Origin: Pantoea sp.
GTDB taxonomy: Bacteria > Pseudomonadota > Gammaproteobacteria > Enterobacterales > Enterobacteriaceae
Reading direction: 5' to 3'
Assembly (NCBI RefSeq): GCF_028283705.1
Contig: NZ_JAPWKD010000034.1
Location: 62,001-126,000 of the forward strand
Length of the DNA stretch: 64,000 nt
Shown in pieces: positions 8,934 through 17,537 of this stretch. The notes under the pieces are model-generated. The model did not search any database. It worked only from the letters and a program-made list of their open reading frames with translations, and was not told the DNA's origin. How positions within the stretch are numbered: the stretch's first letter is position 1; every line of letters begins with the position of its first letter. A program made the translations under genes and the position numbers.

Positions 8934-9908
8934 TTAGCCCCGGCCGTGCGGTTCGTTCCAGTCAAACGCCGGTCCCAGTGAAATCACGCCACTCGGGTTA
9001 ATGGTTTTATGGCTGCAATAATAATGATGGCGAATATGCGGCAGGTTCACCGTCTCAGCGATGCCTGGCATCTGGTAAATATCACGCAGAAAGCCGTTGA
9101 GGTTGCGGTAATCACTAATACGATGGCGGTCGCATTTAAAGTGGGTCACATAGACCGGGTCAAAACGCACCAGCGTGGTCCACAGTCGCAGGTCAGCCTC
9201 AGTTAACTGGTTGCCGGTGAGATAGCGATGCTGACCAAGAATCTGCTCCAGGCGCGCCAGGGAATGAAACAGCGCAGTGACCGACTCATCGTAAGCCGCC
9301 TGTGAGGTGGCAAAACCCGATTTATACACGCCATTGTTTACCGTGTCATAAATCCAGCCGTTCAGCTCATCAATTTGTGGCCGCAACGCTGCTGGATAGT
9401 AATCCCCGGCCCGCGCACCCTGTGCATCAAAGGCGCTATTTAGCATGCGGATGATATCGGCGGATTCGTTGCTCACAATGGTGTGCTGATGCTTATCCCA
9501 CAGCACCGGTACGGTGACGCGTCCGCTGTAGTGCGGATCGGCATGCAGATAGAGTTGATACAGATATTCGTTCTGATACAGCGAATCACCCGTGGCGTCG
9601 GGGAAATCGTCGTCAAAGGTCCAGCCGTTTTCCAGCATCAGTGGATGCACTACCGATACGGAAATCATCTCTTCCAGTCCCTTGAGTTTACGCATCAGCA
9701 GAGTGCGATGCGCCCACGGACAGGCGAGTGAAACATATAAATGATAGCGATCACGTTCGGCGGCAAAACCGGCGTTGCCGGTAGGGCCTGCGCTGCCATC
9801 GGCGGTGACCCAGTTGCGCCATACCGCTTCTGTGCGTTTGAAGCGGCCACCGGTTGACTTCGTATCATACCAGGTGTCATGCCAGACACCGTCAATCAGT
9901 TGTCCCAT
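8934..9908 (-). CDS. yqjG: Glutathionyl-hydroquinone reductase YqjG
   Basis: 324 residues, close to the 328 of E. coli YqjG. The thioredoxin-like N-terminal half contains the catalytic cysteine motif SLACPWAHRTLL (about residue 60), and a helical GST C-terminal domain follows (about 170-300) with LTEADLRLWTTLVRFD. The xi-class GST reduces glutathionyl-hydroquinones to hydroquinones and free GSH. It is the distal gene behind yqjF; the terminator between them suggests partly separate transcripts. Confidence 0.93.
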   Translation of the reverse strand: MGQLIDGVWHDTWYDTKSTGGRFKRTEAVWRNWVTADGSAGPTGNAGFAAERDRYHLYVSLACPWAHRTLLMRKLKGLEEMISVSVVHPLMLENGWTFDDDFPDATGDSLYQNEYLYQLYLHADPHYSGRVTVPVLWDKHQHTIVSNESADIIRMLNSAFDAQGARAGDYYPAALRPQIDELNGWIYDTVNNGVYKSGFATSQAAYDESVTALFHSLARLEQILGQHRYLTGNQLTEADLRLWTTLVRFDPVYVTHFKCDRHRISDYRNLNGFLRDIYQMPGIAETVNLPHIRHHYYCSHKTINPSGVISLGPAFDWNEPHGRG

Positions 9909-9920
9909 AAGCCCTCCATA

Positions 9921-9950
9921 AAAAAATGGGGCGAGGAATATCCTCGCCCC
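9921..9950 (-). terminator. Terminator between yqjF and yqjG
   Basis: The perfect stem GGGGCGAGGA/TCCTCGCCCC (loop ATA) is followed on the minus strand by A then a run of seven T. TTTT also follows on the plus strand, so it could work both ways. It ends yqjF transcription just before the yqjG ribosome site. Confidence 0.85.
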
Positions 9951-9982
9951 TTTTCAGTATATGCTGCGTTTAGCTTACGCGC

Positions 9983-10393
9983 TTAGCGTGCAGTAGCCGG
10001 CTGCAAACGCTGACGAATCACGCGGTCGATGCTGTAAGCACCTGGACCCACCAGGCCCAGCACCAGGAAGCCACCTGCGATTGACAGGTTCTTCATAAAC
10101 ATCAGCTGGTTAACACCTTCCGCGAAGTTGCTGTGGAACAGGAACGCGGTCAGGATGGTGAAGCCCGCAGTAAACAACGCGGTGAAGCGGGTCAGGAAAC
10201 CAAACAGAATTGCCAGACCACCACCCAGTTCGAGCAGAATGACCAGCGGCAGCAGGAAGCCCGGAACGCCCATAGATTGCATGTACTGTGCGGTACCTGC
10301 GTAACCGGTGAGTTTACCCCAGCCTGCGGTGATAAACAGAATGGTCATAAGAACGCGTGCCAGCAACAGGCCTGAATCTTCGAATTTTTTCAT
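9983..10393 (-). CDS. yqjF: DoxX-family inner membrane protein YqjF
   Basis: 136 residues. Of two adjacent ATGs the second (10393) is better spaced from the GGAG. Four hydrophobic helices are visible (about 8-27, 45-66, 70-90, 104-122), with the family motif ITAGWGKLTGYAGT and LELGGGLAILFGFLTR. Family members are integral inner-membrane proteins of the DoxD/DoxX superfamily. E. coli yqjF responds to dinitrotoluene through YhaJ, which fits the presence of yhaJ nearby, but its reaction is unknown. Confidence 0.92.
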   Translation of the reverse strand: MKKFEDSGLLLARVLMTILFITAGWGKLTGYAGTAQYMQSMGVPGFLLPLVILLELGGGLAILFGFLTRFTALFTAGFTILTAFLFHSNFAEGVNQLMFMKNLSIAGGFLVLGLVGPGAYSIDRVIRQRLQPATAR

Positions 10394-10605
10394 CATCTAC
10401 TCCAACAAGGATTTTGTTGCAGGTTGTTGACCTGCAGGGACTTATTCCCGCCGAATAGCGTGTGGCAATTCATTGGGCTGATGGCTGAAGATGATAATCG
10501 CGGTCTGGAAAGGTTGTAAGCGAGATAAACTGTCGATGTTATTCAGGAATTCTGAAAAAGGAAGAAGCGGACCTGAAAAAAGGTCCGTTGAGGGAAGAGG
10601 TTAAT

Positions 10606-10890
10606 TTAGCGTGGCGGCAGGGCGGATTTGATCATCCGCCAGGTGCTCCACAGGCCAAATCCGCGTTTTGCCCAACGCAACAGGCGATTAGGGCTGCGGA
10701 TCGACCAAATCGCCAGTGCGCTGCTGCCAATCGCCAGATAACGTCGCAGGCTGAGGAAAGTGAGCCAGCCACGATCATAGTGCGCAGTACCTTCCAGCCA
10801 GTCACGACGTGCAGCGCTCAGATCCAGGCGCTGCTGCTGCACCTGGTTAAGCAAGGCGTGAATACGTGCTTCGCGCTCGCGGCGGCTCAT
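10606..10890 (-). CDS. yqjK: YqjK-like protein
   Basis: 94 residues, basic, starting MSRREREARIHALLNQVQQQRLDLSAA. The first part is a polar helix and the second (about 40-65) is weakly hydrophobic. Its start overlaps the yqjE stop (ATGA), and the order yqjD-yqjE-yqjK is the E. coli order. Function is unknown; the YqjD/ElaB-type genes of this operon are stationary-phase, membrane-associated proteins in E. coli. Confidence 0.85.
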   Translation of the reverse strand: MSRREREARIHALLNQVQQQRLDLSAARRDWLEGTAHYDRGWLTFLSLRRYLAIGSSALAIWSIRSPNRLLRWAKRGFGLWSTWRMIKSALPPR

Positions 10891-11285
10891 GAGCGATGCT
10901 CCTCCAGCAGTTGGCGATCGGTTTCCAGCTCTTTACGCGTATGGCGCAGCAGCGTGGACTGGCGTGATTTACGTAGCGTCCAGAGACCAAAAATCAGCGC
11001 CAGCAGGAACAGCACAGCAGTGGTAATGGCAATCGCCATCAGTCGATATTGCGCATCTACCGCCCAGATGATCAGCACCATCAGGCTCATTAAGCCGAAG
11101 GCGGTAAACAACATGGTCAAACCCACCATCATCAGCATCTGAATCAGGTTGGCTTTTTCCTCTTCCAGTTCCACCACTGCAAGCCGGATGCGTGTCTCAA
11201 CGATGCTGACCAGCGTGGTGACAATACGCTGGCCAATGTTGATGACCCCTTTGCCTGGGCCGTGGCTTTGCTGACTGTCACTCAT
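10887..11285 (-). CDS. yqjE: Phage-holin-superfamily inner membrane protein YqjE
   Basis: 132 residues from the ATG at 11285; an ATG one codon earlier overlaps the yqjD stop, and the 22-residue upstream extension is not part of the family. It contains GPGKGVINIGQRI, ETRIRLAVVELEEEKANLIQ, and two transmembrane helices (about 50-72 and 78-100), then a basic tail RKSRQSTLLRHTRKEL. It matches E. coli YqjE, a holin-III-superfamily membrane protein of unknown role. It is tightly packed between yqjD and yqjK. Confidence 0.9.
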   Translation of the reverse strand: MSDSQQSHGPGKGVINIGQRIVTTLVSIVETRIRLAVVELEEEKANLIQMLMMVGLTMLFTAFGLMSLMVLIIWAVDAQYRLMAIAITTAVLFLLALIFGLWTLRKSRQSTLLRHTRKELETDRQLLEEHRS

Positions 11286-11287
11286 CA

Positions 11288-11593
11288 TTAACGCCGTGAA
11301 ATCAGAATGCCGATGATCACGCCCACCGCTGCACCGATACCCACGCCGTGCCACGGATTTTCGCGCACGTAATCATCCGCTTTATGTGCCGCCTCACGGG
11401 TTGATTGCGCCAGGCGCTCACCCGATTCACCCAGGCGTTCACGCGAGTTATCCAGCGCTTCACGCGCTTTCTGACGCAGTTTATCCAGCTCCGTTTTCGA
11501 TTTTTCACCGGTGTTGCTCAGAACCTCTTCCAGCGTATCTGCCAGGTTTTTCAGTTCCGCACGTAAATGTTCTGATGTTGTTTCTTTAGCCAT
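11288..11593 (-). CDS. yqjD: Ribosome-associated membrane protein YqjD (ElaB/YqjD family)
   Basis: 101 residues from the ATG at 11593, with GGAG 7 nt upstream. A long amphipathic helix (about 5-75, SEHLRAELKNLADTLEEVL) is followed by the family motif YVRENPWHGVGIGAA and a C-terminal tail anchor ending in SRR. In E. coli YqjD is RpoS-dependent, sits in the inner membrane and binds stationary-phase 70S ribosomes. It is the second gene of the yqjC-D-E-K run. Confidence 0.93.
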   Translation of the reverse strand: MAKETTSEHLRAELKNLADTLEEVLSNTGEKSKTELDKLRQKAREALDNSRERLGESGERLAQSTREAAHKADDYVRENPWHGVGIGAAVGVIIGILISRR

Positions 11594-11628
11594 AATAATC
11601 TCCATTTACATCATAAAGTTATATCCGA

Positions 11629-12003
11629 TTAGTAGCGCTCAGCTTCGAGCTGTTTCAGCTCGTGCTGTGCCTCTTCCAGCTTGCGCTCGCGTTTTGCAAT
11701 CTTCTCTTTGTCATTACCTTTCTGGCGTTCTTCTTTCAGCTCATGCTCTCGTTCCGCCACATCATGTTTTTGCGCTTCAATACGTTCATGATGCGCTGCC
11801 TTTAGTTTCTCATCGGTGCAGCTGGCGCGGACTTCGGTCAGTGCACGCTCCAGCCCGTTCACGCGGCGCTGGTTATTATGTTGCTTTGCCATACCGATTT
11901 CGTGCTGAATATCCTGCTCCTTTTGCTGACACAGTGATTCTGCTGCCAACAGTGAGCCGGAGAGGGAGAAGAGAACAGCACCCAGGAGTAATTGACGTTT
12001 CAT
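11629..12003 (-). CDS. yqjC: Periplasmic DUF1090 protein YqjC
   Basis: 124 residues from the ATG at 12003, beginning with a signal peptide (MKRQLLLGAVLFSLSGSLLAAE). The mature part has two cysteines (SLCQQKEQDI and RASCTDEK) and then a highly charged Lys/Glu helix (about 75-124) likely to form a coiled coil. It matches E. coli YqjC in position and composition. Function is unknown. The first gene of yqjCDEK; a 174-bp gap separates it from mzrA. Confidence 0.88.
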   Translation of the reverse strand: MKRQLLLGAVLFSLSGSLLAAESLCQQKEQDIQHEIGMAKQHNNQRRVNGLERALTEVRASCTDEKLKAAHHERIEAQKHDVAEREHELKEERQKGNDKEKIAKRERKLEEAQHELKQLEAERY

Positions 12004-12177
12004 CAGGTAAATCCCTTCCATTGTGAATGACCTGCCGCAAACCGGGCAGGAGAGGCATCCCAGCTTGTCTTGTGCTCACGCTACCTTTAAGAATAGACAG
12101 CAGATGAAAAAATTCAAAGAAGACGCGGGGATAGCGAGGGTGAAGGGGGCGCCTGAGGTGTAAACAGGCGACATTGC

Positions 12178-12540
12178 TTAGCTATAAGTCGGACGGTTGG
12201 CGTCCTGATTCTGTTGTGAGGCCTGGTGCCCCGCAGCCACTACAAAACCTTGTGGCAACAGACGACGTAACACTTTTTGTGCTGCCAGACTCTGTTCTTC
12301 GTTTTCGAAGTGAATCACCAGCGCATCGCCAGAGGGCGTAATGCTTTTGATGCGTACGCCCTGGGCAGAAAGTTGCTGATAGAGATAGAAGCCATCTGGC
12401 AGCGCCGTGCCGTTATGGGCGACGCGGATTTTTACCACGGTTTCATGGTTGAGTAATGCCGGAGCAAGGGTTAACGCCAGCAGTGCCAGTGCACCACCCA
12501 GCAGCCACGGCAACAGGCGTTTGGGAATCAGATTTTTCAT
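12178..12540 (-). CDS. mzrA: EnvZ/OmpR modulator MzrA
   Basis: 120 residues with one N-terminal transmembrane helix (about 10-30, LLPWLLGGALALLALTLAP) and a periplasmic domain containing FYLYQQLSAQGVRIKSITPSG. MzrA links the CpxAR response to EnvZ/OmpR by touching EnvZ in the inner membrane. Its start shares one base with the yqjA stop (TAATG), so it is translationally coupled as in E. coli. Confidence 0.9.
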   Translation of the reverse strand: MKNLIPKRLLPWLLGGALALLALTLAPALLNHETVVKIRVAHNGTALPDGFYLYQQLSAQGVRIKSITPSGDALVIHFENEEQSLAAQKVLRRLLPQGFVVAAGHQASQQNQDANRPTYS

Positions 12541-13214
12541 TACTGTGATTTCCCGTTTTGATCAGACTGACGTTTACGCCACAGCACCACCAGTGAACCC
12601 ACCAGACCGATCACCAGCAGTACCAGCGGCAGCATCATCAGGCAGAACATCAGTTCATCTTCGTAACGACGGAAAATCGGTGTTTTGCCGAGCGCAAACC
12701 CCAGCACGGTCAGAATCAGCACCCACAGCAGACCACTCACCCAGTTGAAGAACTGAAAACGTGCATTGCTGAGACCGGATAACCCGGCGATGGTGGGCAG
12801 CAGGGTACGCACAAACGCAATAAAGCGGCCAATCAGCAGAGCGGAAAGCCCATGACGGTGAAACAGGCTATGTGCACGCTGATGATATTGCGCGGGCAGA
12901 TGTGAGAGCCATTTTTGTACCGTGGGCGTATTGCCGAGCCAGCGCCCCTGAATATAGCTGACCCAGCAGCCGAGGCTGGCGCCGGTGGTCAACACCAGCA
13001 GGGTTAGGGGGAAGCTCATGGTGCCTTTCGATATCAGTACGCCAACCAGAATCAGCAGACTGTCACCAGGCAGAAAAGCAGCGGGCAGCAGGCCATTCTC
13101 AAGGAATAAAATCATGAACAGCACGCCATAAATGGCCCACACCAGCGTCGGGTCGGAGAGGGTTTCATAATCCTGCTGCCATAAGGCATGCAGTAATGCC
13201 TGCAAAATATCCAT
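12540..13214 (-). CDS. yqjA: DedA-family inner membrane protein YqjA
   Basis: 224 residues from the ATG at 13214 with an AGGA ribosome site; the longer reading adds a non-conserved 17-residue tail. Typical DedA features are seen: FLENGLLPAAFLPGDSLL, the conserved arginine block LIGRFIAFVRTLLPTIAGLSG, and several membrane helices. E. coli YqjA supports proton-dependent transport/osmotic and drug tolerance; recent work on DedA proteins points to lipid carrier recycling. It forms an operon with mzrA. Confidence 0.93.
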   Translation of the reverse strand: MDILQALLHALWQQDYETLSDPTLVWAIYGVLFMILFLENGLLPAAFLPGDSLLILVGVLISKGTMSFPLTLLVLTTGASLGCWVSYIQGRWLGNTPTVQKWLSHLPAQYHQRAHSLFHRHGLSALLIGRFIAFVRTLLPTIAGLSGLSNARFQFFNWVSGLLWVLILTVLGFALGKTPIFRRYEDELMFCLMMLPLVLLVIGLVGSLVVLWRKRQSDQNGKSQ

Positions 13215-13536
13215 CAATCGGTCCTGAACATCATTGTTAAACGTGCCCATCGGGCTGGAGCACAAGCTGGCGATTTGGTTATGCGTTTTAGGAGCACAGC
13301 TGAGCCGGATTTTCCGGATCCTTCCAGAATTGATTGTTAAATCAGCAACTTTTTAATGCCCTGTCGCAAAGGGTAAGAAAAGGGCGATAACTGTAACAAA
13401 AATCATAAATCTGAGACAGTAGAAAGTACCCATTGCACAGGAGTTTTACCTTTTGACGCAGCTGGTCAAAAGGAGCTTTACATGAGCTGACACTATTGCA
13501 GATTAACTGACTTAACCGCCTGGAAATCCAGCAGAA
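13215..13536. other. yqjA-exuR intergenic region with an unexplained inverted repeat
   Basis: 322 bp holding the minus-strand yqjA promoter. I see no clear CpxR box pair. At 13449-13473 there is a perfect inverted repeat (CCTTTTGAC, 7-nt loop, GTCAAAAGG) directly followed by AGCTTTACATGAGCTGA, that is, a possible two-codon leader. There is no T-run, so a terminator is unlikely. Confidence 0.4.
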
Positions 13537-14310
13537 TCAACGGGAATTGTCAGTGCCTTCCGGCAGGATGACCGGATTTTCAGCAAACATATAACGGTCA
13601 ACATTGAACTCAAAATCGTCTGCGGTAGCGTTGAACAGCATCTGTTTAGTATTTTCCAGATGTTGCCACATAGCCAGCTTGCTGGCGGCGGGATCTTTGC
13701 GGATTAGTGCTTTCAGGATCTGGTCGTGATCGTCGCACCAACTGAGGATGTTGCGCTGATCAATATGCTCATGCAGCTTCAGCCAGTAGGGGTTATGCAG
13801 GCGATGCAGCCACATTTTCTCGACGATTGCGGCTAAGGCGCTGTTTTGCGTGGATTGGGCGATGCGGACATGGAACTGCATGTCCCATTCGGAATCGCGG
13901 AAATGGTCTTCCTGACGTGCTTTTTCCTGAATTGCCATCAGTGCGATGATGTCCTGGCGTGTCACCTGGGTGGCGGCAAATTCTGCCACATTACTTTCAA
14001 TCAGCTGGCGGGCCTGGAGCAGTTCAAACGGGCCAAAACTGGCAAATTCCAGCTGGCTGGAAGTGACAATCCGGTTCTGCTGCTGGCTGGCAATGACATG
14101 AATACCGGAACCCTTACGCACTTCCACGTAGCCTTCCACTTCCAGCATGATGATGGCTTCACGCACCACGGTGCGACTCACCTGCATCTCTTCGGCGATC
14201 AAGCGCTCGGCTGGCAGTTTTTCACCCACCGGGTATTCACCGGCTTCGATGCGGCGTTTCAGCTCGCTGGCCAGTTGCTGATAAAGGCGACGGGATTCGG
14301 TCAGGTCCAT
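13537..14310 (-). CDS. exuR: GntR-family hexuronate repressor ExuR
   Basis: 257 residues from the ATG at 14310 (MDLTESRRLYQQLA matches E. coli MEITEPRRLYQQLA); the upstream in-frame ATG is rejected. N-terminal winged helix (about 8-75, with LPAERLIAEEMQVSRTVVREAI) and an FadR/FCD effector domain (about 95-235). ExuR represses exuT and uxaCA and is relieved by galacturonate and glucuronate intermediates. It lies downstream of exuT on the same strand. Two sites resembling its operator are found between exuT and uxaC. Confidence 0.94.
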   Translation of the reverse strand: MDLTESRRLYQQLASELKRRIEAGEYPVGEKLPAERLIAEEMQVSRTVVREAIIMLEVEGYVEVRKGSGIHVIASQQQNRIVTSSQLEFASFGPFELLQARQLIESNVAEFAATQVTRQDIIALMAIQEKARQEDHFRDSEWDMQFHVRIAQSTQNSALAAIVEKMWLHRLHNPYWLKLHEHIDQRNILSWCDDHDQILKALIRKDPAASKLAMWQHLENTKQMLFNATADDFEFNVDRYMFAENPVILPEGTDNSR

Positions 14311-14381
14311 GGCACGGTTCCGTATTGCGACAAAAGTTGAGTTGTTATACCACTTCAGCCGGACGGAAGAAATGGGCTGGC

Positions 14382-15708
14382 TCACACCAGCCCGGGGAGA
14401 TTAACTGCGAGCGGCTGCCGCTTGCGCCGGAATAGTGCTTTCCAGCATTTGGAATCGGAAACCGGTTTATTTTTCAATACGGTCCAGATCACCACTGCGC
14501 CAATCAGGTCAAATACCGCCAGAGCGGCGAACAGCGGGCTGAATCCCAGCGTATCGGCCAGCGCACCGACCACCAGAGCAAACAAGGTACTGGCAGTCCA
14601 TGCGGCCATACCTGTCAGACCGTTGGCGGTCGCCACTTCATTTCGACCAAATACGTCGGATGACAGGGTGATCAATGCACCGGACAGTGCCTGATGGGCA
14701 AAGCCGCCGATACACAGCAAACCAATCGCCACGTACGGGCTGGTAAACAGGCCGATGGTGCCGGGGCCGATCATCAGCACCGCGCCCATGGTCACCACCA
14801 GCTTACGTGAAACGATCAGATTGACGCCGAACACGCGCTGAAAAAACGGCGGCAGATAACCGCCGATAATGCAGCCAAAATCGGCAAACAGCATTGGCAT
14901 CCAGGCAAACAGCGCAATTTCCTTCAGGTTGAAGCCGTACACCTTGAACATAAACAGGGGAATCCAGGCATTGAAGGTGCCCCAGGCCGGTTCGGCGAGA
15001 AAACGCGGCAGGGCAATGCCCCAGAACTGACGGTTACGCAGAATCTGACCCACCGACATTTTTTGCATTGTTGGTCTGATGCTGGACTTCCTGGCCGGCA
15101 ATAATGTAGTGGCGCTCTTCTTCACTCAGTTTGTTCTGCTGCTTCGGATGCTTATAAAACACCAGCCAGCACAGTGCCCAGATCATGCTCAACACGCCGG
15201 TGATGATAAACGCCATCTCCCAGCTATGCGCCACGATGGCCCATACCACCAGAGGCGGCGCCAGCATGGCACCAATTGATGAGCCGACGTTGAAATAGCC
15301 CACCGCCACGGAGCGTTCTTTGGCCGGGAACCATTCGCTGCTGGCCTTTAATCCCGCCGGGATCATCGCCGCTTCGGCGGCACCCACGGCACCTCGTGCC
15401 AGGGCAAAACCGCCCCAGCTACCGGCAAACGCTGTGGCGGCGCAGAAGATGGCCCAGAGTATGGCAAATACGGCATAACCCACTTTGGTACCCAGCATGT
15501 CCAGGACATACCCGGCGACCGGCTGCATCACCGTATAGCAGGCTGAATAGGCAGCGACGATATATGAATATTGCTGAGTGGTGATGTGCAGCTGAGTGGC
15601 CAGTGTGGGTGCAGCTACGGCAATGGTATTACGCGTCAGGTAACCAAGCACGGTGCCCATCGTCACCAGCCCAATCATGTACCAGCGTAGCCCTTTAATC
15701 TTACGCAT
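14382..15708 (-). pseudogene. exuT: Hexuronate MFS transporter ExuT, frameshifted
   Basis: The two halves of ExuT lie in different frames. The N-terminal half (15708 to about 15065) starts MRKIKGLRWYMIGLV and runs to GQEVQHQTNNAK. The C-terminal half resumes at KMSVGQILRNRQFWGIALP and runs to the stop at 14382. The break is at a run of six T (15059-15064, A on the coding strand). One base too many there restores a 441-residue protein like E. coli ExuT, the proton symporter for galacturonate and glucuronate. All transmembrane segments are otherwise intact. Either a recent inactivation, a homopolymer sequencing error, or (less likely) programmed slippage. Confidence 0.85.
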
Positions 15709-15864
15709 CATTAACCTCTTCCAGTTTGTCGTTGCGGCTTTGCCGCTGTAGTTATCTGGAGCGGGACTGCACGTGATACAGCTCTCTTCACGCCCGCAGG
15801 CGCACAAACTGCCGCCTTATTTCCTTGCCTGTGCCATCGGTCTGGCATTGATGGAGCGGAGATT

Positions 15865-15882
15865 AACTTGTCATACAGATTT
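15865..15882. promoter_or_regulatory. Candidate ExuR/UxuR operator 1
   Basis: AACTTGTCATACAGATTT agrees at 13 of 18 positions with the palindromic ExuR/UxuR consensus AAATTGGTATACCAATTT (consensus from memory). It lies on the exuT side of the divergent region. Confidence 0.45.
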
Positions 15883-16023
15883 AAAAGTTGAGAGCCATCA
15901 CAAAAACCATTTTTTATTAAGCTGTGGGATGATCAATCGTCCCGTTATGCAACGTAATAACAGCCATTTAGCGGCATTGGTGCGGCTTTTTTGTCCATAT
16001 CCACACTAAAAAGCTGTCATTAA

Positions 16024-16039
16024 TGTGAGGTGTATCGCA
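16024..16039. promoter_or_regulatory. Candidate CRP site upstream of uxaC
   Basis: TGTGAGGTGTATCGCA matches TGTGA-N6-TCACA with one mismatch. Catabolite control of hexuronate genes by CRP is established in E. coli. Confidence 0.5.
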
Positions 16040-16059
16040 AAGAATTTTGCCGTTTACTA

Positions 16060-16077
16060 AAATTGGTATGATAACTT
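16060..16077. promoter_or_regulatory. Candidate ExuR operator 2 at the uxaC promoter
   Basis: AAATTGGTATGATAACTT matches 14 of 18 positions of the ExuR/UxuR consensus, including a complete left half AAATTGGTAT. It is 42 bp before the uxaC start codon, positioned to block initiation. Confidence 0.65.
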
Positions 16078-16118
16078 TGTGTCATTAGCCGACAGGCTAC
16101 AAAAATGAGGAAGCAGGT

Positions 16119-17537
16119 ATGCCGCGTTTTATGAGTGAGGATTTTTTACTGGATAGCGAATTTGCGCGTCGTCTCTATCATGACTACGCCAAAGACCAGC
16201 CGATTTTCGATTATCACTGCCATTTGCCGCCACAGCAGATTGCCGAAAACTACCGCTTTACTAACCTCTATGACATCTGGTTGAAAGGCGACCACTACAA
16301 GTGGCGAGCGATGCGTGCCAATGGCGTACCGGAAGCCCTGTGCACCGGTAATGCCAGCGATCGCGAAAAATTTAACGCCTGGGCGCGCACCGTGCCGCAC
16401 ACCATTGGTAATCCGCTCTATCACTGGACGCATCTCGAACTGCGTCGTCCGTTCGGCATCACCGATGTTCTGCTGTCTGAGCAGACGGCAGACCGAATCT
16501 GGGACAGCTGCAACGCATTGCTGGCACAGGATGCGTTCAGCGCCCGCGGCATCATGCAACAGATGAAGGTCAAAATGGTCGGCACCACTGACGATCCGCT
16601 CGACGACCTGCGCCATCACCACGCGCTGGCGCAGGACAAAAGTTTTAACGTCAAAGTGCTGCCGAGCTGGCGCCCGGATAAAGCTTTCAACATTGAGCTG
16701 GCGACCTTTAACGATTACCTGGAAGCGTCTGGAAGCAGTTTCCGACACCGCATCAGCGCTTTCGGCGACTTCTGCGCCGCGCCTTAAGCAAACGTCTCGA
16801 CCACTTCGCCGCCCACGGGTGCAAGGTTTCTGACCACGCGCTGGATGTGGTGGTGTATGCCGAAGCGGATGAGGCCACGCTCGATAGCATTCTGGCGCGT
16901 CGTTTACAGGGTAGTGCCCCGTCGGCAGAGGAAACTGCGCAGTTCAGAACGGCGGTACTGGTGTGGCTGGGCAGCGAATATGCCCGTCGCGAATGGGTAC
17001 AGCAGTACCACATCGGCGCGCTGCGTAATAACAACCTGCGTCAGTTCAAACTGCTGGGGCCGGACGTGGGCTTTGACTCCATCAACGATCCGCCGCTGGC
17101 GGATCCCGCTGGCTCGCCTGCTGGATGCGCAGAACCGCCAGAATGCGTTGCCGAAAACCATCCTGTATGGCCTGAACCCGCGCGATAACGAAGTGCTGGC
17201 GACCATGGCCGGGAATTTCCAGGGTGAAGGCGAGCCGGGCAAGATGCAGTTTGGTTCTGCGTGGTGGTTTAACGATCAGAAAGACGGTATGCAACGTCAG
17301 ATGACCCAGCTGGCGCAGCTGGGCCTGTTAAGCCGTTTTGTCGGCATGCTGACCGACAGCCGTAGCTTCCTGTCCTATACCCGTCACGAATATTTCCGCC
17401 GTCTGCTGTGCCAGATGATTGGCAACTGGGTAGAACGCGGTGAAGCACCCGCAGACGAAGCGCTGCTGGGACAGATGGTACAAAACATCTGCTTTAACAA
17501 TGCGCGTGACTATTTTGGCATAGAGTTAGGAGCCTGA
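16119..17537 (+). pseudogene. uxaC: Uronate isomerase UxaC, multiple frameshifts
   Basis: The sequence encodes a full UxaC (about 471 residues) once three single extra bases are removed: near 16728 (after DYLEA), near 16750 (after VSDT) and in a CCC at about 17105 (after INDPPLAD). The first frame reads to 16787, the middle region LSKRLDHFAAHGC to FDSIND is one frame off, and the end from LLDAQNRQNALPKTIL to the stop is back in the original frame. Active-site blocks FDYHCHLPPQQIAE and KVLPSWRPDKAF are intact. UxaC interconverts galacturonate/tagaturonate and glucuronate/fructuronate. As written it cannot give a functional protein. Confidence 0.85.

Larger units (their letters stand above)
15709..16118. 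promoter_or_regulatory. exuT/uxaC divergent regulatory region
   Basis: 410 bp between the two divergent starts. The left half shows little. The right half holds two ExuR-like operators and a CRP-like site, listed separately. No gene is convincing inside it. Confidence 0.6.

Noticed and set aside
15059..15064. Programmed slippage in exuT at the A6 run
   Set aside because: Neighbouring uxaC and uxaB carry similar indels outside slippery motifs, so a shared cause (decay or sequencing error) is more economical.
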